A DNA stretch of 64,000 bases from Cannabis sativa. Lineage: Eukaryota; Streptophyta; Magnoliopsida; Rosales; Cannabaceae. Location of the stretch: contig NC_083603.1 of NCBI RefSeq assembly GCF_029168945.1, positions 49,920,406-49,984,405 on the forward strand, written 5' to 3'. The notes under the pieces are model-generated. The model searched no databases and was not told the DNA's origin. It saw only the letters and a program-made list of their open reading frames with translations. This document shows positions 36,068 to 48,300 of the stretch, piece after piece; position 1 is the first letter of the stretch, and each line of letters starts with the position of its first letter. Position numbers and translations under genes: made by a program.

Positions 36068-37756
36068 ATGGCCAAAACTAAGAATGCCCAACCGTCCAAG
36101 AAGCCCTCTCGTGGTTTTGCCTCTGCAACTCCGATCTCCCCTCCTGGACCACTTGCACCAGCAACCGGAGCTTCTGGTTCGTCCTTTGCTCCGACAAAAT
36201 CTGTCAGAAAATCGAAGACCCAAGCTTGAAAATCAGTGATCAATCTCGCCTCTCCACCTGTTGTTGCTTCTCTAATTGCTTCTTCAACACTTGGGTTTGG
36301 TGATCATGATGAATCTCATTCATCCGATCACACATTGTCGAAGTCCTCTTCTTCGAATGGTGCTCCTAATGTCAACAAAGCTTTGGTGACTTTGCCCACG
36401 GTGAGTTCTCGAACAAGGTCTAAGGTTTCCACTCCTCAAAAGCCCGAAGTGGTTCAACCTAAAATTATATCCAAAGGGAAAAAGGTGGTTTCTTCATCTT
36501 CAAAGGCCAAAAATCTCAAGGAGAATCCCCCTTCCGTGTCATCCTTGGATTCTGAACTAGAAGAAAGTGAGGAGGATCATGATTTAGAGGGCTTGTCCGA
36601 TTCAAGTGAAGAATTTGTGCCCAAAGATCAACCTACTGTTGATGATTCTGCATCCGAGAGTGAAGAACCAGAGGTTGATCCTGTCATTACAGAACCTGTT
36701 CCTGTCCCTGTTGCAGTTCCAAAGAAGGACAAAGGAAAAAGGCCCATTGTCTCTCCAAATCCTGTTCTTCCTCAGAAAAGAAAGAGGCCCTCTGGTATTT
36801 CTCTTGATAACTTCAAGCCCCACTCTCATTAGTTTTGTTATAATGATCATGCTAGAGATATGAAATTCTATGAGAATAGGAATTTTACTGTGGAGAAAAT
36901 TTTTAATGTTATTGCTCATAAGCCTTTTGGAGTGTATAACATGTTGAAAGAAAGACAATGGGTAGATACCTTGATCGGTTTTGATGGCTATGTGGATAGA
37001 ATTGTGAAGGAATTTTATGCTAACATCACTGATGAGTTTCTCGATGAGGACTCTTTCATGTTTGGCAAAGTTTTTGTCAGAGGACACTGGTATTCCTTCA
37101 CTGTGAAGGATGTGGCTGAGGCTCTCAATCTGCCTATGGGAATTGAGCCAACTGATGTGGAGTTTGATCGTCAAAAGGTGTTCGGTTATCTCACTGGTGA
37201 CAATGATGTTGAACTCTCCGACACCATGCATATGTCTCAACCCACCTATCAACATGCTTCTCTCATGAGGTTTTCCCTATCCAATTGGTTTTCTTGCTCC
37301 AATCCGGTAAATGTTTCAAATGAGCTTGCATTCTTTTTGTATAAAGTTTCAATTGGTGCTAAAATTGATTTGGCTGACATGATTTGGGAGCAAATTGTTT
37401 CTCTTAGAAAGGGCAAGAAACCTAGGCTCAATCTTATTTTTCCTCATTTAATCTATAAGATTTTATCTGATCAAGAGGAATTGATTCTTAAGAATGAATC
37501 AATTGAGATGCCTGCTGTTGGAACCACTTTCAAAATTCCTGAGAAGCCTCCTCAAGGAAAAGCTGCTCAAAGAAAGGCTCGGTCTGCTTCCCTTGGTATT
37601 ACAAATGATCATGCTGCTACATCTGCTTCAACTTCTGCTCCTACAGAAATGGCAGAATTCAATTTGCGTTTGGGAAGAATGGAGACAAGTCAGGCCTTGC
37701 TTCTTAGGAAGATGGACAACATCATGAAATACTTCCGACCCAATGATGATGAATAA
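36068..37756 (+). pseudogene. Third ORF of element B, plant-transposon-type domain
   Basis: One frame from ATG 36068 to 37756 (563 codons) interrupted by only two stops, TGA 36227 and TAG 36830. The N-terminal 250 residues are Ser/Pro/Lys-rich with acidic runs and look disordered. From about residue 255, FYENRNFTVEKIF, GFDGYVDRIVKEFYANI, VRGHWYSFTVKDVAEALNLP and the following block match what I know as the putative plant transposon protein domain (Transposase_32 type) found in many plant retroelement ORFs. A possible short coiled coil lies at the C-terminus (ETSQALLLRKMDNIMKYF). No signal peptide or membrane span was seen. Function is unknown; it is often listed as env-like only by position. 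Confidence 0.7.
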
Positions 37757-38163
37757 GTGGTTCAATTTTTTATCTCTTGCTTTTTATTAATGTATGCTTG
37801 AACTTATGACTTTGTCCATGTTTGTTTTTGTTATCTTTGGCTCCTTGATAGACAAAAAGGGGGAGTAGTATTATTTTTTTTTTATTTGGATTCTATGTTA
37901 CAACTCTGGACCCTTGGTTTTAGGGGGAGTTGCTTGTTTGTGGTTTGTGCACTTTTCCGTTTAAAAAGTTGATGTGTTTTCGATTTGTAAGCTTTTCCGT
38001 CCAAAAAAAGTTCTCTGTTTTATGTGTTAGAGTGCTTTCATGCAGGGGGAGTATTTTCTATACTCTTTTATCTTTAAAAAGCCATTTGCTTTGGTTTCTA
38101 ACACTTGATGCAGGTTTTCTCATCATAAAATATTTTGTCAATCAAAGTGCCAAAGGGGGAGAT
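37757..38163 (+). other. Multiple polypurine tracts before the 3' LTR of B
   Basis: Four aggggga(g)-type tracts lie in about 310 bp: 37854-37865, 37922-37929, 38044-38051 and 38152-38162, the last abutting the LTR. Repeated polypurine tracts upstream of the 3' LTR are a described hallmark of Sireviruses. Only the last is in position to prime plus-strand DNA. Confidence 0.8.
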
Positions 38164-39381
38164 TGTTAATTCTATTTTTGGCACATTTAATTGACAAAAA
38201 TATTTTATTATTTCCTATTAATTTCGGCTGGTATGTGCTTAATATGGTTTCCTATTTTGTGTATTCAAACTTGGAAAGAAAATTGTCTAGCTTTCCTATT
38301 TTTGGAAAAAAGGTAAAAATGGTAAGTTTGGTTACCCATTTCGTTTTTATCTAACCAGCTGTATAATCTGATCTTGTGTTGAGTTTCCCATTTTCTCAGA
38401 TCAGATTTCTTGAAGAGAAAACTGGAGCTAAACTTTCCTTTTCTATAAAAGGAAAGTTATAGTTACTGGCCACGATTCTGTACGTACAGAAACAGAAATT
38501 CCTGGGCTGATTGAAGAATTATTTTAGGGAAGTTTCTAGTGGGCTGAGGTCTTGTTCAAACCGAATGTAAGCTTTCAATAAGATGTATATTCATTATAAA
38601 TACATCTTATAGCAACTAGGTTTTGTATCTCTTTCATTCACTTTCATATCTTTAGGAAAGAATGTCTTTGTTATGTAGAGAAGAGCTATTCGACTCTTAC
38701 TCTGTTTATTTGTAGTTGTATTGTCTTGAGTCTGTATTCAAGTCTACATCTAAGAAGAACATCAGGGCACATTCGGGAGAAGGTATTTACAAGCTTTCGG
38801 GAGATTGCTTTTGAAGTCTTGCATCGGGAGGATACAAGCACACCTTCGGGAGAAGGGTTTTACAAGCTTTCGGGAGATTGCTTTTGAAGTCTTGCATCGG
38901 GATGATACAAGCACACAACCTTCGGGAGATGGTTGTATAGGCTTTCGGGAGATAGCCTTTAAGCCTTGAATCGGGAGGATTCAAGCACTCTTCAAGGTGA
39001 TCGAAGGGAGTTCGAGCTCTTGGAGTTTTATCAAGATTCGGTTAGTAGGTGGAATACATCAAGCTTGCGGCATACAATAAGAGGGAGTCTATTTATGCAT
39101 AAGTCAATTACTTTGTACTTTTTATACCGATCTAATGAATCTTATCTCTGGGCGTGGCCTCGTGGACTAGTAACAATCTGAAACGATTGTTGAAACCACG
39201 TTAAAAAATCTTGTGTATTTTTACTTTTATCCACTGTTTGTTTTTCTGGGTTTCTCTGGAGTTACAGAGTTGTATTCTGTAACTACGAAAAAACTGTTTT
39301 CAATACCAGTTTCATTATTTCGCATTTAATTAATCACTTAATTAAATAATTAAACTGGAAATATTAAAATACAGAATTTCA
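38164..39381 (+). repeat. 3' LTR of element B, with an expanded internal repeat
   Basis: 1218 bp, about 77 bp longer than the 5' LTR. The extra length is one more unit of a (c/t)ttcgggaga-containing repeat (38775-38920, with gcttttgaagtcttgcatcg present twice). The rest aligns with 28785-29925 with scattered substitutions. Confidence 0.9.
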
Positions 39382-39386
39382 ACTTC

Positions 39387-40789
39387 AATTTTTCGAAATG
39401 CAATATATATTTATGGAAAATTGAATTTGAGTTGTAAATTAATTTAAATTGAGTTTGAAACAACTTAAATTGAATAATTTTCTAAATTTTTATTGGAAAT
39501 TACTACTAAGATGGCAATAATTCATTTTATTTTCATATCCATCTAAGTATAATTTATAAATATTAAATTAAAATTTATATTTAGAATTTTTCATTCTAAA
39601 TTGGTAATTTTAATTAAATAAATATATATATTTAAATTAAATTGATTAAAATAAATATTAGAAGAAAATACATTTTTTTTTAAATAATGAGCTTTATTAT
39701 TATTAGGATATTTGATCTCCATTGTTGGTCTTACAATAGTTAAATGTTTTCAATATAACCTCGAGACGCTAGACTTCGTCCCCCTTATGGATGGTTATTC
39801 GTTGAGCGCATTTAACACCGTAAGATCTCATTTGATAAGTGTTTTGTAAGTTTTCGTCTCTATTAGACTCTCCCCTACACTACTTAGAGATAAACTTATA
39901 AAACATGAAACAATGGTGGAAGCTCATAAAATGAGAATAACCTTGACTCTCGCCTACCGGGACAACGTTGGATTCTTATTTTGATCAAATAAAAGGTTGC
40001 TAGAATAGTTTGTATTTTAGATGAGCTGACAACTCTATTCAATGAATGATACTTTGACTCTCGCCTACCGGGACACTGTATCAGTTTGTTGGAAACCTTA
40101 GAAATTATTTAAGATGTGCCTGTTTTGTATTTTCACATGTCTTTGTTATTTGCTATATGTTTGATAATTTTTGAATTGTGTATGAATTTATATTGAACCA
40201 TGTTATTTTCTGTTATTAAGTTGTAGTTTAATTTTGTATCTTCATTGTTGGTCTAACTTGGCTTGTTGTTTTAATGGGACAAATCCCTAATGGATTGTCA
40301 ACCATTAGACAAACATAATAGTGCTAGATCTCGAAAGATAAATATTGTAAATGCAACATCTAGCTGTTCATCAATTGATGACACCTTAGACTAGTATTTA
40401 CAATATGAAACAAGAAGATTGTATAAATAAGATTAACTTTGACTCTCGCTAATCGAAGCATCGTTGGATTCTTATTTAAATACGAAATTATCCTAATTCC
40501 TCTCAGCTTATTCTTTTCGAATTAGCTCAATAATATATCATTGGATAAATGGTTTATAAATCATATAATGTCATTCTATATTTTCTCTTAAGAAATTAAA
40601 TGACGCATATGATTATATTCCCGAAATTCAATCCCAAAATGATATAAATCCTCAATCTTACAAGTATCCTACTTGTATGGGCAAATCAGACTTAGAGTTA
40701 AATTAGTAGTGGTGGTCCAAGAAAGAATTACTCATTATATTTGGTATAAATTTAAGTCTTTGACTTTAATTTTAGATTCCAAACAGAAA
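39387..40789 (+). other. Untranslated leader of Copia A, second part
   Basis: Continues A after element B. The phrase tttgactctcgcctaccggg recurs at about 39943 and 40053, and in variant form (gactctcgctaatcgaagc) at 40440; its reverse complement is in the leader of C at about 49093 and 49205. No ORF. The join to the pol remnant near 40790 is approximate. Confidence 0.65.
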
Positions 40790-42847
40790 TTTCTTATATT
40801 TCTATTTCCAGAATACAATACAGTTACACTTTCACAAGTGTTTAATATCCATTTTCTATTAATGGATTCAAAAACTGTATGTTAAAGTATGGATATGAGT
40901 TTAGTATTCTGTGACCAGGATCCCCTTGGACTATTCTAAGAACTCTTTAATGTAACTATACCTAAGTCATCGAAAGAAACCACATATTTTGTAAATCTAT
41001 GGCATTTGTATCTTGTTCATAGTGGTTTTGACAAGATCATTTTATGCAAAGAGTCATTATGCCTGTATCCACTGAAAGTAAGTTCATCTCATTCGCAGAT
41101 GGATGTACATTCAGGGGTGGATATGAGTTTTTCGTTATATTTTTAATACGATCACTCTAGATTTTACCTTATGCAAAAGAAATTTGAAATGTTTGAAAAA
41201 TTTCATGAATTTCTAGCAATGGTGATAAACCATTATGGTAAGTGGTTAAAGATCTTGCGAACTGAAAGGGGTGGAGAAATAGCTAGTAGATATGCATACT
41301 GATGATTAGTTACTAGTCGTTGCCTAAGTCCTTCTATGGTAATACAATTTCAGAATGATGTAATGGTTGTGTACTTAGTGTAAACCATTACTAGATTCAT
41401 GGATGACCTAATCAAAAAGCTAGAACTGTTAACCATGGTTTGCATGTTTGTTAGCTATTCTAAGTGATTAGGGGTGGAACATTCCATAGTCAATAGATAA
41501 GAAAGTGTTTTTTTAAACAAATACTAATTTTCTAAGAAAATGACTAAGTCTGAAAAATAAAGTAGCAAATAAATGAGATATTTTTTTTTCTTGATTCCAA
41601 AAGTGTTCTATCATCTTATTCTTTACAAGATGATCCCACTGCCTCTGTTGTTTTGATACAACCGAAGAGGTCAATACCATGTAGTTTTCTTTGACATAAC
41701 TCACGGTACCTTGTTGTAGTGGAGGGTTTCTAGGAACTCACCTTCTTATGACTTGGAAGACACTGATGATTAAAATCCATTGTGAGTTTAAACAAGTAAT
41801 GGATTGTCAAGATAAGAAACTAAGAAGAAAAGCCAAGAGAACTATGGTTTGATCCATTCACATGGAGTAACCTAAAGTTTTCTATTACAAGGACATAAAA
41901 GGAAATTTTTCGTTAATAAGTCTATTCAATGGACTTAACAAACTTCCTGTTCCTAGTATTATAAGTTTGAGTTTATTATAACCTATGGCTCATGGTATAC
42001 CTGGTTAATTACTTACTCTAGTGCAAGCAGCTTACTTCGGTAAGATGATGAAGTTTTTTCTTTCTAATGGCAATCTATAGAAGCTTCTTGACTTCTAGGC
42101 ATAGATTTTATTTATCTAAGGAAAAGTCCCAACTATTCCAGAAAAGATAAAGGCATGAAAGAATTCCTTAAATCAACAGTGAGAGGTCTCAGATATGCTT
42201 TAGTATGCCTTAGACCAGACACCTGCTGTTGAGTGGGAGTAATGAGTAGGTATCAAATTAATTCAGGAGAGGAACATTGGAAGACAATCAAGTAAATCTT
42301 AAGATTAAGAAGAGGAACTATATGTTAGTTGATAAGGGTGTGTTTAAAACTCTTAGACTGCACCACATCAGATTTCGAGACTTGCCTTTGTGCTAGAAAG
42401 TCTGCTGATAAGATGGTGATTACTCTGGGGATGGAGTAGTGATTTTGGAGAAGTGTAAAAACCTATCTGAAGTCTCTAGGTCTACCAGAGAGAGACTGAA
42501 TGTTAAAGATGCAGGAAAGGTACTTATTTAGTCTAAGGAAAGTTCTATACATTTGTGGCACCGTTCCAACTTGCCTTAACTACTAGTGTTATTTCCTGAT
42601 TAACCAAAAAGTAGTTGCCAAAAGTATAGAATCCAGTATCCCAAGAGAATAGACATATAGAGAGGAATTTCACAATATCAAGAATTTTGTGATTAAGGAA
42701 AAGTAATGGTGGATAAAAGCTTGTGTTTAATTCAACCTGTCAGATCCTATTACAAGGAGTATACTACTACTACACTTGATTTATATATCAATGTGTTGAG
42801 ATTATTTGAAATGCACATTTTATTTTATATTAGTGCAAGTGGGAGTT
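40790..42847 (+). pseudogene. Decayed pol of Copia A
   Basis: Collinear with 1106-3156 and, at protein level, with the intact pol of C. Recognisable pieces are ELFNVTIPKSSK, LWHLYLVHSGFDK (about 41000), LMQKKFEMFEKFHEFLAM and WLKILRTERGGE (41170-41280), then late RT and RNase H (42195-42460). Nonsense codons TGA 42240, TAA 42293, TAG 42437 and TGA 42440 are the same as in D. A polypurine tract (gtgcaagtgggag) precedes the LTR at 42848. Confidence 0.82.
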
Positions 42848-43390
42848 TGTTGGGTTTTATGCCCTAAATAAAACTCATTTCAATATAATCAGATTTACTT
42901 ATTAATAAAGATCAGAAATAACATTTTATGTTGCATGGTTCACATGATTTATATCATGATTATATATATAATGTATGAATTCTATTTAAGTCCAGAACAT
43001 ATGAATTTGTTAATGATTATAGTGTTGTCAGCATAGTGGAATATAATCTTAATTATATGTTCGAAAGTTTATTCCCTGATTTGTCAGAACACTGGATTTA
43101 GACTGGCATGATATAATCAATGATAGGTATTCTTACACCTTGGATACGTGTTATGTCCTTTCCAGGACATTGGCAAAGTTTACCAGTATCGGATGTATGG
43201 AGTATACATCGGAAGGGACCGATATTGAACTTTGATTAGTTTTGTTAAAATTTACCGTAATATCTATTCAATTCAATATCACCTGTTGATCCTAGATCAA
43301 ATGATCTTAATCCTGATATGGTTAGGTTCGATCTCAAGAGTACTATACATGCTCTTTGATTTGTTAGTTAAGCCTACTTTTGGGTCAGGG
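42848..43390 (+). repeat. 3' LTR of Copia A, first part
   Basis: Starts TGTTGGGTTTTATGCCC and aligns with 23974 to about 24520. It is interrupted at 43390 by element C, whose target duplication caggg occupies 43386-43390 and 62753-62757. Confidence 0.93.
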
Positions 43391-45274
43391 TGTTGGAAGT
43401 TATTTTACCAGGAACTTAGATCTACTCACAAGTATGTTGATTTAACAACCTAAATATGAACTTCTAAAACGATATGAAATTAAACACATAAGAGTATCAG
43501 AAATCTTACAGTGATTGCAGCGGAATATATATGTCTCCTCCCACTCAGATCTCTAACCCTTGATTCCTTTCTGTAGCAGAGTATAATCAAGATCTGAGCC
43601 CGAAAGTCCTTCTTTGTTGTCTCTGAAATCTACACAGCCTTCCTCACTATGATTGAGGTATTACTTGATGTGTGTGGGCACTACTCTAGCACTCATACAT
43701 TTCGAAACAGTGAAGGTATAGAGAGAGAGAGGGTGGCGGCTCAGAGAGAATTTTCTGAGAGAAAATTCTTTCAGAATAATGCTGTGAAAAGCTTGTACAG
43801 AGATATTAAAATCTGAAGTCTTTGCCTTCTATTTATAGAAGACCACCAAGGGCTATGATTGACATTTTGAACTGAGAAAATCAAGGGGAAAAGGAAGGTA
43901 AATGGGCCGGCCTAGGCAATGTGGAAACAAGGCTTGCCTCTTTTCCAACTTTCCTTTTCCTACACTTGATAGTTTCCCTTTTTGTGAAATATTGCCAATT
44001 CCATTGTTCAACCATATTAATGATAAATCTAATTACTTAATAATTAAAAAATAATTATCAAATAATATATTATCATTTATTTTATTAATAATGAAACTAA
44101 TTAAAGTTTCCTAATTAATAAATATGCCCTTCAAAATCTCTATTTACTGTTTTGCCCTTAATGAGTGCTAAATTCTCAAACAGACAAGTCTATCTTGAGA
44201 ATTTTTAATTGATTAATTAAAATCAATTAAATGAGTCCTACAAGTAATATCATCTCAACTAGTGAGGGGACCATGGGTCTATATATCCGAGCTTCCAATA
44301 AGCAGATCTTGAATTTACCACTTAAATTCACTGACTTATTAATTCTTCGTTGAATCCACACATAGAACTCAGAATTGCACTCTCAGTATATAGAATGCTC
44401 TATATGTTCCACCATATAGACACATTATTAGTTATCCATTGTTATAATCCTAATGTGATCAATGATCCTCTATATGGATGATCTACACTGTAAAGGGACT
44501 TAGATTACCGTAACACCCTACAATGTATTTTATCCTTAAAACACTTAACCCTGTATAAATGATATTTCAACTAAGTGAAATGAGTACTCATTCATTTATC
44601 TCGTTTGGTTAAGCTCGAAGGAAATCACCCTTTGCTTACTATTCGCCAGATAGAAGCTATAGACTCCATATTTATGTTAGCGCTCCCACTCAATCGCACT
44701 ACCGTGTTCCGAAAATGTATGTATTGCCCAGACTAAAGTTTTAGGCTTAACTAACAAATCAAAGAACACGAATAACACTCTTGAAATTAAGCCTAACCAT
44801 ATCAGGATTTAGATCATGTGATCTAGGATCAACTTCTAATATTGAATTGAATAGATGTTTACGGTAAGTTTCAAAATCTAATTCAAAGTTCAATATCGGT
44901 CCATTCCAATGCATACTCCATGCATCCAACCTGAGCTTTACTTTAACCTATGTTCTGGAAAGAACATAACATTTCTCCAAATGTAAGTAAACTCTGTTGT
45001 AGATTGTCATATCAGTGAAACCCAGTGTTCTGATAAATCTAGGAATACTTTATTCACATAGTCATGTTTATTTTCCACTGTGTTGACGACACAATAAACA
45101 TGTTCAAGTATGTGAAAGGGGTTTGGATGAATTTATAAATCAAATAGACAAGCAATTGATTAAGTGAACCAAAACATACACAAGTGAATGAAAAATTACT
45201 TCTGTTACTTTATTGATATAGAATAATCTGGATTACATTGAAACAGAGTTTTATTTAGGGCATAAAACCCAACA
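43391..45274 (-). repeat. 3' LTR of element C
   Basis: TGTTGGAAGT...CCCAACA on the plus strand, 1884 bp. Followed inward by the minus-strand polypurine tract gtgcaagtgggagttt at 45275-45290. Confidence 0.95.
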
Positions 45275-45303
45275 AACTCCCACTTGCACTAATATAAAAC
45301 AAA

Positions 45304-48300
45304 TCAGTACATTTCAATTAATCCTAAATTTTGACGGTTCTTTTCGAATGAAGTTACTGCCAAGACTTTGGTGAATGGATCAGCCAAGTTATCCTGCGTA
45401 TCCACTTTCTCCACCAGTACATCCCCTCTTGCCACATATTCTCTGATAATATGATACTTTCTTTCTATGTGCTTACTTCTCTTGTGGCTCCGAGGTTCCT
45501 TACTGTTGGCTATAGCTCCAGTGTTATCACAAAGCAGGACTAGAGGCCTTTCCATTCCAGGAACTACACCAAGACTGGTGAAGAACTTCCTAAGCCAGAC
45601 AACCTCTTTAGCTGCTTCAGCCGCAGCTATGTATTCTGCCTCCATGGTAGAATCCGAAATCGCAGTTTGTTTAACACTTCTCCAAACCACTGGTCCACCC
45701 CCAAGAGTAAACACCATCCCAGATGTAGATTTCCTGTCTTCAAGACATCCCTGGAAATCTGAGTCTGTATAGCCTAAGGGATTCAAAGCACCACCCTTGT
45801 AGACTAATACATAATCTCTTGTACTCTTTAAGTATTTCAAAATATACTTAACCGCGTTCCAATGTACCCTACCTGGATTTGACTGATACATGCTCACGAT
45901 TCCAACTGCATAGCAGATGTCCGGTCTAGTGCATAGCATAGCATACATTAGACTCCCAACTGCAGAAGCATAAGGAATTTTTTCCATGTCTTCTATCTCT
46001 TGTGGATCAGTAGGACACTGTTCCTTAGATAGACGGATACCATGTCTAGAGGGCATGTTTGCCCCTTTGGTATTGGTCATGGAAAACCTCTCAAGAACTT
46101 TGTCAATGTAAGCTGTTTGAGAGAGAGCAAGGGATCTGTTCTTCCGGTTTCTGACAATCTGAATACCAAGAACATAGGCTGCCTCACCCAAGTCTTTCAT
46201 GTCGAATTGAGTGTCAAGCCATTCCTTGATGTGAGTCATTTTCTTGACATTGTTTCCAATGATCAAAATGTCATCAACATAAAGGACCAGGAATACTACT
46301 ACTTGGTTTTCCTTGAGTTGGTAAACACAAGGTTCATCTTCATTCTGATGAAAGCCGTAGGTCTTGATGATCTCATCAAACCTTTTGTTCCATGAGCGAG
46401 AAGCTTGCTTAAGTCCATATATGGACCTGTTTAATTTGCAAACTTTATTCTCCTGCCCAGGAAGAACATAACCTTCTGGTTGCTCCATATAGATGGTTTC
46501 TTCAAGAAGCCCATTAAGAAAGGCTGTCTTGACATCCATTTGCCAGATTTCATAATCGAAAGCGGCAGGTTTGGAGAGAAGAATTCGGATGGATTTGAGC
46601 ATGGCAACAGGACTAAAAGTTTCCTCATAGTCCACACCTTCTCTTTGGGTATAACCCTTGGCGACCAGTCTAGCTTTGAAAGTTTCGACTTCGCCTCCAG
46701 CACCTCTTTTCTTCTTGTAGACCCATTTACATCCAATTGGACGAAAATCTTCAGGTGGTTCTACATATTCCCAGACTTTGTTCTTCTTCATGGAATCCAT
46801 TTCTGAATCCATACCGGCTGACCATCGCTTCCGTTGCGGACTTGCCATTGCCTGTTTATAGGTCAATGGGTCGTCATCAATACCGTCACCAACGACCATA
46901 TTGATTTCACCATCCAAGCCATAACGAGATGGTTTCGTTGAAACCCTCCCACTACGACGAGGAGCGGTGACTTTCTGAACAAGAGCTTTAGTAGTAGTTT
47001 TCTCAGTTGCTACAACTGAGGGAGTGGGATGTTCCTCTTCTTGAGTAGAAGAAGATGGTACATTTGAAGGAACAGTATCTGTGAGCATTTCCTCTAATAC
47101 AATTTCACTTTTCGGTTTGTTGTCTTTCATATAGTTGTCTTCAAGGAAAGTAGCATTTGTAGAAACAAACACTTTGTTATCCTTGTGACTATAGAATAGT
47201 CCACCCCTAGTCTCTTTAGAATTTCCGACAAACATGCAAACCTCAGTTCGCGATTCCAGTTTGCTTTCTTTCTTTCTTAAGACGTGAGCAGGGCACCCCC
47301 AAATCCTATGATGGCGCAAACTAGGTGTGCGATCATTCCATAGTTCGACGGGTGTCTTAGGGACTGCTTTAGATGGAACAACATTTAAAATGTCGTTTGC
47401 CATTTGAATAGCATATCCCCAGAAGGACGTAGACAGAGTTGAGTAACTCAGCATAGACCTAACCATTTCTAAGAGAGTGCGATTTCTTCTTTCTGCAACT
47501 CCATTCTGCTGTGGAGTGCTAGGGGCAGTATATTGGGATTCAATTCCAAGTTCAATTAAATGATCTTTGAACTGCATATCCATATATTCTCCACCTTTAT
47601 CAGTTCGCAAGATCTTTAATGTTTTACCTAATTGGTTTTGAGCCAAAGCATGAAATTCCTGAAACTTTTCAAACGTTTCAGATTTCTTTTGCATTAGGTA
47701 AAGAAAACTATATCTAGAGAAATCGTCAATGAAAGTGACGAAATACTCATAACCTCCTCTGGCTTTTACATTCAGTGGTCCGCAAACATCTGAATGTACT
47801 AACCCTAGGGGTTCTTTGGCACGCTCTCCCTTTGCAGAGAAAGAACGTTTGGTCATTTTTCCTTCTAGGCAAGACTCGCAGACTGACAGCTCTCCTATGA
47901 CGACATTTTTCAATGGACCGTCTTTGGTTAGCCTATTGAGTCTATCAAAGCCTATATGACCTAAACGTAAATGCCATAGATAAGTTTGATCATCATTATC
48001 AATCTCTTTTCTCTTAAGGCTTCTAGGTCTAGCTACATTGAAAAGTTCAGTATTTAGTGAGATTTGAGTATCAGGTCTTAAAACATAAAGCCCTAGTTCC
48101 ATGTTTGCAACACATATATGAAATCCATTACGAGAAATTGAACAATTTGAACTCGAAAAATTCAATATATAAAATTGTGTCTGTAAACATGAAACACTAA
48201 TCAAGTTTCTACTAAAATTAGGAATATATAAAACATTCTCTAAAAGTAAAAACTTCTTAGAATTAAACTTGATTCGGGTTGTTCCTCTTGCTTTAACTGA

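Larger units (their letters stand above)
28785..39381 (+). mobile_element. Sirevirus-like Copia element B (inactive)
   Basis: Full-length element of 10597 bp with LTRs at 28785-29925 (1141 bp) and 38164-39381 (1218 bp), TGTTAATTCT...AGAATTTCA, and a perfect target duplication acttc (28780-28784 and 39382-39386). Order: LTR, primer site tggtatcagagc (29928), gag, protease, integrase, RT, RNase H, a 1.5-kb gap, a third ORF, four polypurine-like tracts, LTR. The pol order PR-IN-RT-RH is Copia. The third ORF and multiple polypurine tracts point to the Sirevirus (Maximus/SIRE) lineage. Every gene carries stops, frameshifts or a deletion, and the LTRs differ by several percent, so it is inactive and not recent. 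Confidence 0.92.

Noticed and set aside
29385..39000. Regular short repeats with cttcgggaga, CRISPR-like at first sight
   Set aside because: They are few and irregular, the spacers are themselves related, and they sit inside plant retrotransposon LTRs.
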